Source: Symmachiella macrocystis
GTDB taxonomy: Bacteria; Planctomycetota; Planctomycetia; Planctomycetales; Planctomycetaceae
Assembly: GCF_007860075.1 (NCBI RefSeq)
Contig: NZ_SJPP01000001.1
Coordinates: 930,001-994,000, forward strand
Length of the DNA stretch: 64,000 nucleotides
Direction of reading: 5' to 3'
Of the stretch, positions 46,827 through 57,553 are shown piece by piece. The number at the start of each line of letters is the position of its first letter. The stretch's first letter is position 1. The notes beneath the pieces are model-generated. The model made no database searches. It had not been told where the DNA came from and saw only the letters and a program-made list of their open reading frames with translations. The translations under genes and the position numbers were made by a program.

Positions 46827-46973
46827 AGGAACTCATTCAAGTATTTGAGCTGCCCCGCGCAATGCCTTAACGCCGCCCAGGCACTCTGCTAAGATCCGGA
46901 TTATCAGCATTATCACCCAGACGCTCAACGGGCGTCAGTTATCATCTGAAACTCTTCCATGAAGGTTCATCCC

Positions 46974-47600
46974 ATGAATCCAACCCTCACTCGCCGCGCG
47001 ATGCTGCTTTCCACGTTATTTCTCACAAGCGTCGGATGTGGAGCGACTGCGACTGAGGGAGAACCGATTATTGAACCCACTAAAGTCGACAAACCGGTCA
47101 TCGCCGAAATCGTGACCAATCGCGGTACCATTCGCTTGTGGCTTGATGGCGACAAAGTTCCGATGACCGTCGGAAATTTTGTAACGCTCGCCGAAGACAA
47201 ATTCTATGACGGACTGAAATTCCACCGCGTGATCCCCAATTTCATGATCCAAGGGGGAGATCCCAAAGGCGACGGAAGCGGCGGGCCGGGATACCGCTTC
47301 AAAGATGAATTCCACCCCGACTTAAAACATGACAGCGCCGGCATTATCTCCATGGCCAACGCCGGCCCCACCACCAACGGCTCCCAATTCTTCATCACCC
47401 ACAACGCCACCCCGCATCTCGACGGCAAACACTCCGTTTTTGGACACGTGATCGAAGGCCAGGTCATCGTCAACTCCATCCGCAATGGGGATATCATCGA
47501 ATCAATCACGATCGATCGAAACCCCTCTGAGGAACCGGCGGCCCCGGAAACCGCGGCCCCTGAAACCGAAACAGAGACAGAGAAACCGGCTGAGCAATAA
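46974..47600 (+). CDS. Exported cyclophilin-type peptidyl-prolyl isomerase (lipoprotein)
   Basis: PPIase of about 208 residues that would speed proline isomerisation of exported proteins in the envelope. Signal of lipoprotein type: [19 protein letters not shown] with the lipobox Cys. Core: [20 protein letters not shown] (FHR and the catalytic region), [32 protein letters not shown], all well conserved. A Glu/Pro/Thr-rich tail ([16 protein letters not shown]) follows. ATG 46974 has AAGG 8 bases upstream; a nearby upstream ATG (46959) is less well placed. A second, similar cyclophilin follows at 47764. Confidence 0.92.
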   Translation: MNPTLTRRAMLLSTLFLTSVGCGATATEGEPIIEPTKVDKPVIAEIVTNRGTIRLWLDGDKVPMTVGNFVTLAEDKFYDGLKFHRVIPNFMIQGGDPKGDGSGGPGYRFKDEFHPDLKHDSAGIISMANAGPTTNGSQFFITHNATPHLDGKHSVFGHVIEGQVIVNSIRNGDIIESITIDRNPSEEPAAPETAAPETETETEKPAEQ

Positions 47601-47763
47601 TCCGCCTCACCTGCAGTTTTCCCGTAAAAACACGCGATTTCGGCCCGTTTCAAGACGTCTTAACCCATTTCGCCGCTTGTGCTAAACTCCGCCCTCCCAG
47701 GAGAGACCGACGGCGCATGGTGGGCCGTCGGCACAGGCAAAAAACCCTGAAAGGACTCGGGTT

Positions 47764-48375
47764 ATGATGCGGACGATCAAGGTACACACGCGCTTAGTGG
47801 GCGCACTGCTGGTTTGCGCAGGGATCATCAACTGCACTGGCTGTTCGTCAGCAACGCGAGACGCTTCGCTCGAATCTGCCGATCTCGGACCGGCCAGTGA
47901 AATGCGACAAGCAGCCGCTCCCATCGGGACACATACGGCCGTCATGGAAACCACCCGAGGAACGATCAAACTCGCGCTACACGCCGACAAGACTCCCAAC
48001 ACCGTCGATAACTTCACACGACTTTCCCAGGACGGTTTTTATAACGGACTGGTGTTTCACCGCGTGATCCCCAACTTCATGATTCAAGGGGGCTGTCCCG
48101 ACGGCAAAGGCACAGGCGGACCGGGCTACGAGTTCGACGACGAATTCCATCCCGCCCTGACTCATGACGGACCGGGCATCCTCGCCATGGCCAATTCCGG
48201 CCCCAACACAAACGGATCACAGTTCTACATCACGCACACATCAACCCCCCACCTGAATGGCAAACACACCGTTTTCGGAAGCGTCATCAAAGGCCAAGAC
48301 GTCGTCAATTCCATTAAAAAAGGTGACAAAATCAAACGCATCACAGTCACCGAAAACCCCAGCAACGCCCAATAG
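47764..48375 (+). CDS. Second exported cyclophilin-type peptidyl-prolyl isomerase (lipoprotein)
   Basis: A 203-residue paralogue of the preceding gene. Lipoprotein-type signal: VGALLVCAGIINCTGCSSA. Conserved core: [57 protein letters not shown]. Together the two are a tandem pair separated by 163 bases, best explained by duplication; sequence divergence between them is large. ATG 47764 (with ATG 47767 next to it) has AAAGGA upstream. A CCCCCC / GGGGGG hairpin (48394-48412) follows the stop. Confidence 0.92.
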   Translation: MMRTIKVHTRLVGALLVCAGIINCTGCSSATRDASLESADLGPASEMRQAAAPIGTHTAVMETTRGTIKLALHADKTPNTVDNFTRLSQDGFYNGLVFHRVIPNFMIQGGCPDGKGTGGPGYEFDDEFHPALTHDGPGILAMANSGPNTNGSQFYITHTSTPHLNGKHTVFGSVIKGQDVVNSIKKGDKIKRITVTENPSNAQ

Positions 48376-48581
48376 CCCATCTGAGACATCGAGCCCCCCT
48401 TAAAACGGGGGGGAATAGCGGGGCCGCCTAGCGGACACCCGCTGCAAAGACGGGCCTAATACCGCTGCGCGAGACGCCCGATCAACCGGGCGAAGTGCTC
48501 CCAACAATCCCCGGAGTGATCATCCGGATTGAGATTGTATACCGGAATAGCCAGATCAACGCCACAAGCAAACCCGATTCT

Positions 48582-49696
<1,115 letters not shown>

Positions 49697-49969
49697 GTGT
49701 CCTGAGTAATGTCGTTGTGGAAAATTTTCTAACAAGTAGTTTCAAAACCCTCTGACGCGTCTCACTGATACTGTTCTGAACGTTTCCAGAACAAGCGCAA
49801 CCGGGTTTTGAAATATAAGTCAAACATACACTTCGATCCGCTCACAATACTCAACCGCACCACAAACGGCAATTCCGCTCCACTTGACGCATCGACTGTC
49901 GGGAAACGAAAATCAAAGACTTCCGGCGACGTCCCTGTTCACAAACACAATTCACTGAAGTTCAACAAC
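49697..49969. other. Divergent spacer with an inverted repeat
   Basis: 273 bases between the WD40 gene and the peptidase gene. TTTCAAAACCC (49740-49750) and GGGTTTTGAAA (49803-49813) are an exact 11-bp inverted repeat 52 bases apart, with GTTCTG / CAGAAC nested between them. The reverse arm is part of the dispersed CGCAACCGGGTTTTGAAA motif. Confidence 0.6.
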
Positions 49970-52189
49970 ATGCGCCGATCTCGTCTCCTCTGGATCTTTA
50001 TAGCCTGCGTGGCAATACACCAGGGGACCGCTGCGGACGAAACCCCCGCCAAGAAACCGATCACCTTCGACACCGCTTACGGTCCGCACGCGACACTGCA
50101 TCCATTCCGCCATCCCGCCCCCCGCTTTCAATGGCTCCCCAACGGCGCGCACCTGCTACAAACGCACAAAGGACAATACACCAAAGTCCACGCAAAGACC
50201 GGCGACACCTCCCCGTTGTTCGACCCCACACAACTGGCGCAAGGATTGCAATCACTCTCCGATATTGATGAACCAACTGCCCGCAAATTGGCGAATAAAG
50301 CGCACCTGCAATTCAACCCCGCCTACGATGCTGTATTGATCCCGCATGCGGACCGTCTCTACTTCGCCAAACTGGACGGTAGCTTCGCCTGCCGATTGAC
50401 AGACGCAGCCGGAACCGCTGAGTTAGCACAGTTCGGCCCCCAAGGAGAATCCGTCGCATTTGTCCGTGACAACGATCTCTACACCGTCGATCTGGCTACA
50501 CAGGCGGAGCAGCGATTGACGACCGACGGCAGCGAACTCATCCGTAACGGGAAAGCCGATTGGGTCTATTGGGAAGAGGTATTTAACCGGCAGTTACGAA
50601 CCTTTTGGTATAGCGGCGACGGCACACAGATTGTGTTCCTGCAGTTCAACGACACACCGGTGGCGCCCTTCAGCATTCCCAACAACGTTCCGGATACCCA
50701 ACGCATTCATGAAATGCGCTATCCTAAAGCCGGTACGGCAAACCCCCTTGTGCAAGTCGGCATCGCTTCCCTGACTGACGCAGTCGTCCGATGGGTCGAC
50801 CTCAGTGCATACCCACCCGAAGATCGATTGGTCGTCCGCGCCGGTTGGCTGCCCGACCACCAAACCGTTTATCTCTATCTGCAAAACCGCGCGCAAACCT
50901 GGTTGGATCTGCTCGTCGTCGATCCCGGCAGCTCAACGCCCCGTCGATTGCTTCGGGAAACCACCGCAGCATGGGTGAATAACCTTGCGCCGCCCCATTT
51001 CCTCGAGGACGGTTCATTCCTCTGGGAAAGCGAACGCTCAGGGTGGCGGCATCTCTATCACTACGCCGCGAACGGCCAACTCCGCCGCGCCGTCACCGCC
51101 GGACCGTGGGAGGTCAGCAAAGTCCACTTCATCAACGAACCTGCCGGAGACGTTTATTTCTCAGCTGCAAAAAAATCACATCTCGAAGACCACCTCTATC
51201 GAGTTTCCCTCAATAGCGGTGAACCGGTGCAACTGACGAGCACTGAGGGTTCCCACCGCATTCGTTTTTCTCCAAGCGGCAACGGTTATCTCGATACGCA
51301 TAGCTCTCTCGAACGTCCCCCGACGACCGAAATTTCTGGCGGCGACGGCCATCGAATCCGCGAGTTGCACAAGACCGACACCACCGACCTCAACGAATAT
51401 CAATGGAGCACACACAAAACGGTCTCCATCGAGACCGGCGATGGCGGCACGCTCGATGGCAGTCTCATGCTGCCGGCGGATTTCGATTCTTCGCGGCAAT
51501 ACCCTGTCTGGATCAAGATCTACGGCGGCCCCCATTATCCCACCATCCGCAACCGCTGGACAAAGACACACCGTCTATTCGATGAAGTCCTGGCGACTTC
51601 GGGCGTTGTGATTCTTCGCGTCGATCCCCGCTCCGCTTCCGGCTCAAGCGCGCAAAGCGCCTGGACCGCCTACCGCCGACTCGGCGTGAACGAACTCCGC
51701 GATTTGGAGCACGCCGTCACGTGGTTGAAATCGAAATCCTGGGTCGACTCAAAGCGGATCGGCCTGGGCGGCCATAGTTACGGCGGGTTTTTGACCGCCT
51801 TTGCCCTGACCCACAGCCAGTCCTTTGCCGCCGGTATCGCCGGTGCGCCGGTGACCGACTGGCGAAACTACGATACGATCTACACCGAACGCTACATGGA
51901 CACCCCCGCCTCCAACCCCGCAGGATACGACGAAACGTCGGTTGTCAAAGCCGCGAAAAACCTACATGGCCGGTTATTGTTGTTGCACGGCATGCTCGAC
52001 GACAATGTCCACCTGCAAAACACGACGCAACTGGTCAACGCGCTGCAACGAGCGGACAAAGATTTCGAGCTGATGCTCTATCCCCGCGCTAAACACGGGA
52101 TTCATGGTGCACACTATACGCGAACAACGTATAATTTCATCATCAAGACCATGCTCCCCGAACAGACTCCCTCCCAACATCAAGATTAA
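49970..52189 (+). CDS. Exported S9 family peptidase (DPP-IV/prolyl oligopeptidase type)
   Basis: A 739-residue secreted serine peptidase with signal peptide (RRSRLLWIFIACVAIHQGTA). Residues about 60-470 form the DPP-IV type beta-propeller (LVDLSAYPPEDRLVVRAGWL text, WVYWEEVFNRQ). The C-terminal alpha/beta-hydrolase domain has the catalytic triad: Ser603 in GLGGHSYGGF, Asp677 in HGMLDDNVH and His709 in AKHGIHG. It would cleave peptides, probably after Pro or Ala, in the periplasm. ATG 49970 gives a clean signal peptide; the frame is open upstream to 49808. Ends 7 bases before the RraA-like gene. Confidence 0.93.
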   Translation: MRRSRLLWIFIACVAIHQGTAADETPAKKPITFDTAYGPHATLHPFRHPAPRFQWLPNGAHLLQTHKGQYTKVHAKTGDTSPLFDPTQLAQGLQSLSDIDEPTARKLANKAHLQFNPAYDAVLIPHADRLYFAKLDGSFACRLTDAAGTAELAQFGPQGESVAFVRDNDLYTVDLATQAEQRLTTDGSELIRNGKADWVYWEEVFNRQLRTFWYSGDGTQIVFLQFNDTPVAPFSIPNNVPDTQRIHEMRYPKAGTANPLVQVGIASLTDAVVRWVDLSAYPPEDRLVVRAGWLPDHQTVYLYLQNRAQTWLDLLVVDPGSSTPRRLLRETTAAWVNNLAPPHFLEDGSFLWESERSGWRHLYHYAANGQLRRAVTAGPWEVSKVHFINEPAGDVYFSAAKKSHLEDHLYRVSLNSGEPVQLTSTEGSHRIRFSPSGNGYLDTHSSLERPPTTEISGGDGHRIRELHKTDTTDLNEYQWSTHKTVSIETGDGGTLDGSLMLPADFDSSRQYPVWIKIYGGPHYPTIRNRWTKTHRLFDEVLATSGVVILRVDPRSASGSSAQSAWTAYRRLGVNELRDLEHAVTWLKSKSWVDSKRIGLGGHSYGGFLTAFALTHSQSFAAGIAGAPVTDWRNYDTIYTERYMDTPASNPAGYDETSVVKAAKNLHGRLLLLHGMLDDNVHLQNTTQLVNALQRADKDFELMLYPRAKHGIHGAHYTRTTYNFIIKTMLPEQTPSQHQD

Positions 52190-52196
52190 CATCTCC

Positions 52197-52913
52197 ATGC
52201 CGGAACAAATCACGATCAGCGCCGAGACTTGGGACCTGTTGAATACTCCCAGTACCGCCACACTCACCACCGTGCTTGCTAAAAAAGGGCTGTGGAACAC
52301 CTTTTTGACAGGGGTCCAACCACTCGCGGCCGGACAACGCATGGCCGGTCGCGCGTTTACTTTGCGCTATATTCCATCCCGCGAGGATTTGGATACGTCG
52401 CTCAAATTCGACAACCTGACCGATCCTCAACGACTGGCCATCGAAAAAGTTGGCCCGGGAGAAATCCTCGTCATCGATGCCCGTGGTGATGAACGGGGTG
52501 GAACCATGGGAGCCATTCTGGCAACGCGTATGCAGGTCCGCGGCGCAGCGGGGGTGGTCACCGACGGCGCCTTTCGCGACTCTCCCGTCATCGCCCAATG
52601 TGGTATGCCCGCCTACGCCCGCTCCGCTCACGCCGCCACCAACAAAACAATCCACCATCCCTGCGATTTCCAATTGCCGATCGCCTGCGCCGGTGTCGCC
52701 GTCTACCCCGGCGATGTGCTGATTGGCGATGACGAAGGGGTCGTCGTCATTCCCCCGCATCTGGCCGAAGAGGTCGCACGCGAAGCGGCTGCCCAGGAAC
52801 ATCGCGAGGATTTCATCATCGACAAAATCCGCGGCGGCGCATCACTGGTTGGGACATACCCGATGGACGAACGAACACAAGCCGAGTATGAACAAACTTT
52901 GCGTGATCAGTGA
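52197..52913 (+). CDS. RraA-like family protein
   Basis: A 238-residue protein of the RraA/HMG-aldolase-like superfamily, whose members inhibit RNase E (RraA), act as oxaloacetate decarboxylase or 4-hydroxy-4-methyl-2-oxoglutarate aldolase. Visible: DLLNTPSTATLTTVL, LRYIPSREDLDTS, GEILVIDARGDERGGTMGAI (the conserved G-x-E/R-x-D metal site) and VVVTDGAFRDS-type text (GVVTDGAFRDSPVIAQ), then CAGVAVYPGDVLIGDDEGVV. The metal-binding residue pattern R-D suggests an aldolase/decarboxylase rather than an RNase regulator. Short spacer to the preceding peptidase (7 bases) and to the PDZ gene. A second paralogue is at 57554. Confidence 0.87.
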   Translation: MPEQITISAETWDLLNTPSTATLTTVLAKKGLWNTFLTGVQPLAAGQRMAGRAFTLRYIPSREDLDTSLKFDNLTDPQRLAIEKVGPGEILVIDARGDERGGTMGAILATRMQVRGAAGVVTDGAFRDSPVIAQCGMPAYARSAHAATNKTIHHPCDFQLPIACAGVAVYPGDVLIGDDEGVVVIPPHLAEEVAREAAAQEHREDFIIDKIRGGASLVGTYPMDERTQAEYEQTLRDQ

Positions 52914-52951
52914 CGCGTCGCGACGTTTCATTTCAAAAGGTATCCCCGAAC

Positions 52952-54019
52952 ATGACGTTTCGAGATCAACTGCTACTGCTGACAGCCTTCATTCTGTTGT
53001 TTCCGTTGCCCCTACTGGGCGACGATTCGGCTCAGCAGTCCGCCATGATTCAACAAGATATCGCAGCGCTGAGCAGTGATAACTTCGCCGAGCGTGAAGC
53101 TGCCACAAAACGGCTAAAAACCCTGGGCCGTCCAGCAATTGCCCCGCTAGCCAAAGCCGCATCGAACGCGGAACTGGAAACCACGAATCGCGTCCTACTA
53201 GTTCTCGCATCGTTTTACGACAACAACGATGATGCGACTCTCGACGAATTGGATGCCGCTTTAGAGGAACTCGTCGAATCCGCAGCCCCCTCAGCCGCGC
53301 GACGCGCCGCAGCAGCCATCGCGGTCCATGCCGACGACCGTGACCGCCGCGCCATTAAAAAACTCAAAGAATTGAAGGCGATGGTTCTACCAGTGGGGAT
53401 TAGCGGCCCCAGCGTAGATATCGGCGGTCCGCTGCAAATTTGGATCGACGATCAATGGCAAGGTGGCGACAAGGAACTGCGGCAGTTTCGGCGTCTCCGC
53501 CCGGGTCGGCTACAGGCTGTATACCGTGTCCAAGACTGCCCCGCCTCCCTGGATGCCGTCCGAAAACTTGAGCAACAAATCCCCAACTCAAGCGTGCAAG
53601 AACGTGGCGTGGCTTGCTTGGGCCTCCAAGCAGGTCTCCCGAAAGCACGCGGGTTTGAAATTCAAAAAGCCACACCTGAAGGCTCCATCGCCGCCGCCGG
53701 AATACGGGACCGCGACGTGATCGTCGAATACGCGGGTCAAGTCGTTGATAATTTTGAACAATTGGTCGAGATGATCAAAAAAAATAAAGTCGGCGACACG
53801 GTCAAGGTCGGGTTTCTTCGCAATGGCAAGGAAATCTCCGTCGATGTCCGTCTGAAAAGTTGGCGGGAATTCTTCCACGACAAGGAACACAATAAACGGA
53901 AAAAAGCCGAGGCTGCAAACAATCCCTCGAAACCCATCCCCACTCCTTTCCCCACCCCCAAGGCAAATTCCAAACCTAAACCGTCTCCAAAAAATGGCGA
54001 GTCTCTCGATAAAAAATAA
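52952..54019 (+). CDS. Exported PDZ-domain protein with HEAT-like region
   Basis: 355 residues. Signal peptide (LLLLTAFILLFPLPLLG). Residues about 25-150 are helical and HEAT-like (DNFAEREAATKRLKTLGRPA). Residues about 230-315 hold a PDZ domain (GLQAGLPKARGFEIQKATPE, then AAAGIRDRDVIVEYAGQVVD and GDTVKVGFLRNGKEISVDVR). It ends in a Lys/Pro-rich tail (PSKPIPTPFPTPKANSKPKP). No protease domain is present, so it is an adaptor, not an HtrA protease. ATG 52952 has AAAAGG 11 bases upstream. It follows the RraA-like gene after 38 bases. Confidence 0.87.
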   Translation: MTFRDQLLLLTAFILLFPLPLLGDDSAQQSAMIQQDIAALSSDNFAEREAATKRLKTLGRPAIAPLAKAASNAELETTNRVLLVLASFYDNNDDATLDELDAALEELVESAAPSAARRAAAAIAVHADDRDRRAIKKLKELKAMVLPVGISGPSVDIGGPLQIWIDDQWQGGDKELRQFRRLRPGRLQAVYRVQDCPASLDAVRKLEQQIPNSSVQERGVACLGLQAGLPKARGFEIQKATPEGSIAAAGIRDRDVIVEYAGQVVDNFEQLVEMIKKNKVGDTVKVGFLRNGKEISVDVRLKSWREFFHDKEHNKRKKAEAANNPSKPIPTPFPTPKANSKPKPSPKNGESLDKK

Positions 54020-54265
54020 GGGACGTGCGTGAACTTCATTCGCATCGGGTATTTTAGATCGGTACTGTTTGCCAAAACCGATGTTGACCCGCCCGAGCGG
54101 ATTTTGTTATTCCCCATCCCCCGCCGCACGGCAGAAAAAAAACTCAACGACAAACGGCGGAGATGTCGATGAAGTCAGTTATCGACGACGGCTTCGGACG
54201 GGCAAACGAAAGTTTGATCGATGACGACCGGGTTTCAAAAAGCCGTCGCGATTTTTATACTATTA

Positions 54266-54456
54266 GGTTCAAGTCATTCGTCTCGCATTCCGGCGGAGGG
54301 ACCAAATTTTTTGCGTTGGCCGGGGTCACTGATCGGTGTTCGCCTAGCGGAGCCGGACCCTCGTCATTCTCGCAGCGACTCGACCGTCGCCATCGACCTA
54401 TGACCTGAACCATGGCCGCGGCCTTCCAAATTTGAGAAGGCCGCGGTCCTTTTTTT
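54266..54456 (+). ncRNA. Candidate structured small RNA, 191 nt with terminator
   Basis: A -10-like TATACT (54256-54261) is placed 17 bases from a weak TTTCAA (54233-54238). The predicted transcript begins GGTTCAAGTC (54266-54275), and its near-complement GACCTGAACC (54402-54411) would close a long stem with a single mismatch. Inside are hairpins such as GCGAC / GTCGC (54375-54379 / 54386-54390) and TTCGC / GCGGA, and GAGGG / CCCTC. A strong terminator follows (54414-54456). I do not recognise an Rfam family; a 6S-like layout was considered but no diagnostic bubble was seen. It could also be the long 3' UTR of the PDZ gene. Confidence 0.38.
54414..54456 (+). terminator. Rho-independent terminator before the second sulfatase
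   Basis: GGCCGCGGCCTTC (54414-54426) pairs with GAAGGCCGCGGTC (54436-54448) over 13 bp with one G-T pair, loop CAAATTTGA, followed by seven T (54450-54456). Confidence 0.9.
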
Positions 54457-54571
54457 GCGCCTCTGTAAGTCGCCTCACCCGGTAGACAACCGCTACCATT
54501 TCCGGCTCTAATAGCACTGCAACGTTTTCCTTCCTTGCAGACTATTACTATTCTCGGAACTGAGGCCGTTC

Positions 54572-55927
54572 ATGTCTTTCATCAAACCGTCGTGTACAAT
54601 CGCGGCCATCTTGCTGGCCTTCCCCCTGTTCACGTCGACATGCTCGGCTGCTGAAACAGACCGGCCGCTGAATGTGATTCTCTTCTTCGCCGATGATCTC
54701 GGTTCAATCGATCTAAACTGTTACGGCTCGACCGATTTAAACACGCCTCACATAGATGATCTCGCAGAGCGCGGCGTGCGGTTCACGCAATTCTACGTCG
54801 CCAGCCCCGTCTGTTCACCATCGCGAGCCGCGCTGATCACCGGCCGCTATCCACAACGCGCGGGCGTACCCGGCAACGTCCCTTCCCAACGCGGCCACCG
54901 CGGGATGCCCCCCGAACAGGTCACTCTCGGCGAGATCCTCAGCGGCGCCGGTTACAAGACCGCACTCATGGGAAAATGGCATCTGGGAACGCTGCCCGAT
55001 TACCATCCCAACAGCCAAGGCTTCCAAGAATTCTTCGGCCACAAAGCGGGCTGCATCGACAACTATTCACACTTCTTCTACTGGGCCGGCCCCCATTTTC
55101 ACGACATGTGGCGTAACCGCCAGGAACATTGGGAGCAAGGCACGCACTTCAGCGATCTAATCGTGCGTGAATCGAAGCAGTTTCTCGAAGATAATCAAGA
55201 CAAACCATTTTTGCTATACGTCCCGTTCAACATTCCACACTACCCCATGCAAGCCGCCGACCGGTTTCGTGAAATGTACGCCGATCTCCCCGAACCGCGC
55301 CGATCCTATGCCGCCATCACTTCCCACATGGACGATGCCATCGGCCAGATTATGGCCAAGGTGGATGAACTCAAATTGCGCGAGCGGACGTTGGTCATTT
55401 TCCTGAGCGACCACGGGCATTCCACCGAAGAACGCGCCAACTTCGGCGGCGGCAATGCCGGTCCCTATCGCGGTGCGAAATTCAGCGTGCTGGAGGGGGG
55501 CATCCGTGTCCCCGCCATCGTCAGCCTGCCGGGAATCATCCCCGCAGGCCAAACCCGCGACCAAGTCGCGGTCAGCATCGATTGGCTCCCCACGATCGCC
55601 GACTATTGCGATGTCAACCTGCCCGATCAAACATTCGACGGCCGCAGCATAAAAGCCGTGATCCACGACCCGGACGCTGCGACACCCCATCCGACTTTTC
55701 ACTGGCAACTCGGCCACCAATGGGCTGTGCGTGACGGCGATTGGAAACTGGTCGTCAACGGTAACGACACCAAACACAAAACCCGCCTCGAAGGGGACGA
55801 CCGTATTTTCTTGAGCAACATGGCTGTCGACGTCACCGAAACCAAAAACATCGCCGCCCAACACCGAGACATCGTCACCCGCTTAACCAACCTACACAAA
55901 CAATGGGCCGCCGAAGTACAACCGTAG
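54572..55927 (+). CDS. Second secreted sulfatase (formylglycine-dependent)
   Basis: 451-residue type I sulfatase. Signal peptide (MSFIKPSCTIAAILLAFPLF, cleavage near CSAAETD). Metal ligands D41-D42 in FADDLGS. Signature C81-S-P-S-R with AALITGRYPQRAG, in which Cys81 would be converted to formylglycine. GKWHLGT and FLSDHGHSTEE provide other active-site residues. It differs from the 1584 sulfatase in its Pro at the third signature position, so the two are not recent duplicates. ATG 54572. The maturation enzyme (FGE or anSME) is not in the window. Confidence 0.94.
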   Translation: MSFIKPSCTIAAILLAFPLFTSTCSAAETDRPLNVILFFADDLGSIDLNCYGSTDLNTPHIDDLAERGVRFTQFYVASPVCSPSRAALITGRYPQRAGVPGNVPSQRGHRGMPPEQVTLGEILSGAGYKTALMGKWHLGTLPDYHPNSQGFQEFFGHKAGCIDNYSHFFYWAGPHFHDMWRNRQEHWEQGTHFSDLIVRESKQFLEDNQDKPFLLYVPFNIPHYPMQAADRFREMYADLPEPRRSYAAITSHMDDAIGQIMAKVDELKLRERTLVIFLSDHGHSTEERANFGGGNAGPYRGAKFSVLEGGIRVPAIVSLPGIIPAGQTRDQVAVSIDWLPTIADYCDVNLPDQTFDGRSIKAVIHDPDAATPHPTFHWQLGHQWAVRDGDWKLVVNGNDTKHKTRLEGDDRIFLSNMAVDVTETKNIAAQHRDIVTRLTNLHKQWAAEVQP

Positions 55928-56156
55928 GGTACGTCGCGACGCACCTTTCGATGTAAGACAAACGATCTGCCTCTCAAAAAAGCCTCACGCAGTGACGCCC
56001 AGCCGCAGTGGAAGTCCGTTGCAACGTGAAGAGTTGAAGAGCACAAACCCCCAAGTTTTTATCTCTTTTTCTTCTTTGCGGCTCTGCGTCTTTGCGCGCG
56101 GCCTTTTTGCATTTCCAATGAGTAAGTCGCAAATCTAAACCGAGTGCAAACAGAAA
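55928..56156. repeat. Spacer with GGTGCGTCGCGACGCACC-type and 'CTTTGCGGCTCTGCGTC' repeats
   Basis: GGTACGTCGCGACGCACC (55928-55945) is one base off the perfect palindrome found at 61736-61753. Further on, TTTGCGGCTCTGCGTCTTTG then CGCG (56078-56101) is a copy of a dispersed repeat seen again at 61902-61926 and, reversed, at 61775-61798. Confidence 0.7.
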
Positions 56157-57488
56157 TCACCCCGCTCCACTCGATGCGGATACGTCGACCACACGATCAT
56201 GTGATTGCTCCACTGACCCCGTATCGGTCTGCGCTAACCGATACATATAAATGCTCCCCGCCAGCGACAGCACAACACAAACCGCGAACATCCACGGCCC
56301 CAATCCATAATAGGAGAGCAGCAACCACCCACACAGCGGCGCGATCATTCCGCGGATTCCCGTCAATCCTACGTGCCAACTGTTGTACAGCGAAACGTTT
56401 TCCGGCTTCGCAAAATACAAACTGCCCGTCGACCAATTGATTGTTCCGCCGCCATTGCTGATCGAATGAAATGCCGCTCCCACATACATGGGCCAGATCT
56501 GCCGCGACACCCCGCCATAGCAATACATGCCATAGCCGAACGTCTGCAACAAATTGAACAGCGAGCGGCCCGACATGGGATCAATCTTGTCTAAAAACCG
56601 TCCCCAAAACGGCGACGAAGCCATGATCAACATCGCTGGCATCACTGCGGATATCACGAATACCTGACGATCGGTGGCGGCGATGTAATCCGCGTTTCGC
56701 AAAATTTCCGGGATAAAGGCCATCCCCATGTGATTGGCAAATCCGGCCAACGCAAAACCCTTTTGGTAGCGCACAAACCGTTGGTCGGCGGTGAATACTT
56801 TCCAACCATTCCGCATGGCGACCCAGGGCGAGACACGATCGCCGTTGCCAAACGCGCCGTTTTCGCGCTTGCGAATTCGCGAATAACAAAACGAACCCAT
56901 CACCAGCATGCAAGCGGCATAGGCGTAGACCGCCCAATACTGTGTGCCGTGATTGTCGAACCACCATGTTCCGGCGACCGTCAAAAACAGCGCCGAAATC
57001 GCGGCAATCGCCTTCAGCCAACCCACCGCCAGACCGCGATGCGTCGCCGGGTACAACACGCGGTACATGTTCATCTCTCCCACGCGGGGAAATACGCGCA
57101 AGATAAAACAGCTACCCACCACGCAAGTAAAATACATCGGCCCGGCCACCGGCAATGCAATCGCCAGCAAGAGGACGGCTGTCACCAAATTCGGCACGAT
57201 CACCAACAACCGCATCGGCACCCTGCCCGCCATGTAGCCCACCAGCGGGCTGAGCAGACTGCTGCCACCGAACATCGCGCCCAGCATCATCAGGTGCACC
57301 GCTTGCCCATGCAGCACCGTCTTGAGCGCGGCCAGCGAAAGCAAAAACAAGGCGACGAACGTGCCGCTGCCCACGCTGTAAAACGTCTCGAAGTACAACG
57401 CGCGGCGGCAACTCGCCGGCACACGCTCCAAGACAGCACGCATCAGCGGAAGACGGGTCGGCATCGCATCATCGCGGCTACTGCTCAT
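56157..57488 (-). CDS. MFS-superfamily transporter of unknown substrate
   Basis: A 443-residue membrane protein with about 12 hydrophobic helices in two halves (FVALFLLSLAALKTVL; YMAGRVPMRLLVIVPNLVTA; then GYGMYCYGGVSRQIW and SLYNSWHVGLTGIRGMIAPL). GYMAGRVPMR is a weakened version of the MFS loop 2-3 motif (G-x3-D/R-R-x-G-R). The substrate is not deducible. ATG 57488 is chosen over the upstream in-frame GTG/ATG; no strong ribosome site. It is convergent with the sulfatase and follows the RraA-like gene on the same strand by about 65 bases. Confidence 0.8.
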   Translation of the reverse strand: MSSSRDDAMPTRLPLMRAVLERVPASCRRALYFETFYSVGSGTFVALFLLSLAALKTVLHGQAVHLMMLGAMFGGSSLLSPLVGYMAGRVPMRLLVIVPNLVTAVLLLAIALPVAGPMYFTCVVGSCFILRVFPRVGEMNMYRVLYPATHRGLAVGWLKAIAAISALFLTVAGTWWFDNHGTQYWAVYAYAACMLVMGSFCYSRIRKRENGAFGNGDRVSPWVAMRNGWKVFTADQRFVRYQKGFALAGFANHMGMAFIPEILRNADYIAATDRQVFVISAVMPAMLIMASSPFWGRFLDKIDPMSGRSLFNLLQTFGYGMYCYGGVSRQIWPMYVGAAFHSISNGGGTINWSTGSLYFAKPENVSLYNSWHVGLTGIRGMIAPLCGWLLLSYYGLGPWMFAVCVVLSLAGSIYMYRLAQTDTGSVEQSHDRVVDVSASSGAG

Positions 57489-57553
57489 ACCGATCAACCC
57501 ACATCCCACCACGACACGTTACACCACAATCCGCGGTCGCTGACACGACGGCG

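Larger units (their letters stand above)
54020..54571. other. Intergenic region holding a candidate RNA gene
   Basis: 552 bases. Open frames here (e.g. plus 54163-54408) are weak. The second half holds the ncRNA candidate and terminator described separately. Confidence 0.6.

Noticed and set aside
48394-48412. CCCCCC / GGGGGG hairpin as terminator of the second cyclophilin
   Set aside because: No T-run follows; only a G/C hairpin.
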